Source: Hydrogenedens sp964549105 (GTDB lineage: Bacteria > Hydrogenedentota > Hydrogenedentia > Hydrogenedentales > Hydrogenedentaceae). From it: a stretch of DNA of 64,000 nt. Positions 63,369 to 64,000 of the stretch are shown here, piece by piece. Made by a program: the position numbers and the translations under genes. The stretch spans positions 62,001 to 126,000 of the forward strand of contig CAZJTZ010000002.1 of assembly GCA_964549105.1 (NCBI GenBank). The letters run 5' to 3'. The notes below the pieces were generated by a model. The model was not told where the DNA came from. It saw only the letters and a list, made by a program, of their open reading frames with translations, and searched no databases. The number at the start of each line of letters is the position of its first letter. Position 1 is the stretch's first letter.

Positions 63369-63890
63369 ATGGATTTAAAAAACATTATTCGTAATGTGCC
63401 TGATTTTCCCAAACCAGGAATACAATTTAAAGATATTACAACACTCCTACTAAAACCTGAAGCCTTTCAGTTCACCGTTAATTGCTTTGTAGAACATTAC
63501 AAGTCTATGAATATAGATGCAATTGTAGCGATTGAATCGCGGGGCTTTGTCTTTGGTTCCACTATTGCTTATCTTTTGAAATGTCCCCTGATATTAGCAA
63601 GAAAAAAGGGAAAACTTCCTTACGAGAAAATTTCTGAAAGTTTTGCCCTGGAATATGGTTGGGATACAATAGAAATGCACAACGACGCACTGAAAGAAGG
63701 GCAACATGTTGCTATTATTGATGACCTGCTTGCTACTGGAGGCACAGTTTCGGCTGTAAAAAAATTGGTAGAACGACTGAAAGCCATTCCTATGGAGGCA
63801 GGTTTTGTTATTGAACTTTCTCCCTTAAAAGGTAGAGAATTTCTTGCTCCTCTTCCTATCTTCTCCTTGGCCCAGTTCGAAGACGCATAA
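63369..63890 (+). CDS. apt: Adenine phosphoribosyltransferase
   Basis: Apt salvages adenine to AMP with PRPP. PKPGIQFKDITTLL, VAIESRGFVFGSTIAY, ARKKGKLPYE and the PRPP motif VAIIDDLLATGGT are diagnostic. The ATG at 63369 starts the family's normal N-terminus (MDLKNIIRNVPDFPKPG) with AAGGA about 12 bases upstream; the frame also runs back to 63345. Length (173 residues) is typical. Confidence 0.95.
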   Translation: MDLKNIIRNVPDFPKPGIQFKDITTLLLKPEAFQFTVNCFVEHYKSMNIDAIVAIESRGFVFGSTIAYLLKCPLILARKKGKLPYEKISESFALEYGWDTIEMHNDALKEGQHVAIIDDLLATGGTVSAVKKLVERLKAIPMEAGFVIELSPLKGREFLAPLPIFSLAQFEDA

Positions 63891-63997
63891 GCCTTTCCCA
63901 AAAATAAAATACTCTACATGTAAATTTGTTATAATTATATTCCCGATGTATTTCCCTTTTTATAAGCACTAAACAAATGATATAGGAGTTTTTTTGC

Positions 63998-64000
63998 ATG
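63998..64000 (+). CDS. Start codon of a further gene cut by the window edge
   Basis: The window ends in an ATG that has AGGAG nine bases upstream (63984-63988). A gene probably begins here; nothing more can be said. Confidence 0.45.

Overview
The window is a dense stretch of an AT-rich bacterial genome with a didermal envelope: an Mla-type lipid ABC transporter, a LolCDE-type lipoprotein exporter and several lipoproteins are present. One secreted protein ends in EG-rich 12-residue repeats followed by two dockerin-like NLSELLR(V/L)IQFFNMGGY modules. To my knowledge this combination is typical of Candidatus Hydrogenedentota (NKB19) and related planctomycete/lentisphaera-like lineages, so I infer a Hydrogenedens-like bacterium. 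Only the protein features support this; no rRNA or tRNA gene was seen.

Layout. 1-7.7 kb: end of a PfkB sugar kinase, ribulose-phosphate epimerase, a secreted YdjC/ChbG-type deacetylase, a zinc-ribbon membrane protein, ftsY, a UDG-family protein, a small lipoprotein, an M20 dipeptidase and nagA. 7.9-14.4 kb: an apparent single operon in which a complete partner-switching set (FHA-GAF-PP2C phosphatase, HATPase kinase, STAS protein) is joined by start/stop overlaps to MlaE-MlaF, then MlaD, a transport-auxiliary lipoprotein and an unknown membrane protein. 14.5-18.1 kb: a defence island with a ThaI-like restriction enzyme and SPPY-class methyltransferase, flanked by a 112-bp direct repeat made of the 5' end of a neighbouring adenine methyltransferase gene. 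18.1-26.2 kb: a REC-PP2C-STAS regulator, a large secreted M4 protease, a TolB-like propeller and a secreted metallophosphoesterase. 26.3-32.6 kb: ADP-forming acyl-CoA synthetase, a CoA-transferase/GNAT fusion, glyA and cysC. 33.2-36.6 kb: the large PASTA/dockerin-like secreted protein.

36.7-48.6 kb is an almost continuous minus-strand block. It holds a radical SAM/DUF4130 DNA-repair-like pair, a DUF89 phosphatase, lolD-lolC/E, lysS, prfB, cdsA, uppS, frr, pyrH, tsf and rpsB, with a promoter and a structured leader upstream of rpsB. 48.9-64 kb mixes secreted carbohydrate-active proteins (a possible TIM-barrel glycosidase, a GH172/DUF2961 protein, a GH27 alpha-galactosidase, a repeated-domain protein) with a Memo-family protein, a NUDIX hydrolase, an M20 peptidase, rsmE, a stand-alone AICAR transformylase, a sigma-70 factor and apt.

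Two points stand out. The kinase/phosphatase/STAS trio sits where Mla operons carry MlaB, suggesting a lipid transporter controlled by reversible phosphorylation. The restriction-modification cassette looks like an insertion with long target duplication. Both are inferences from gene order and sequence.
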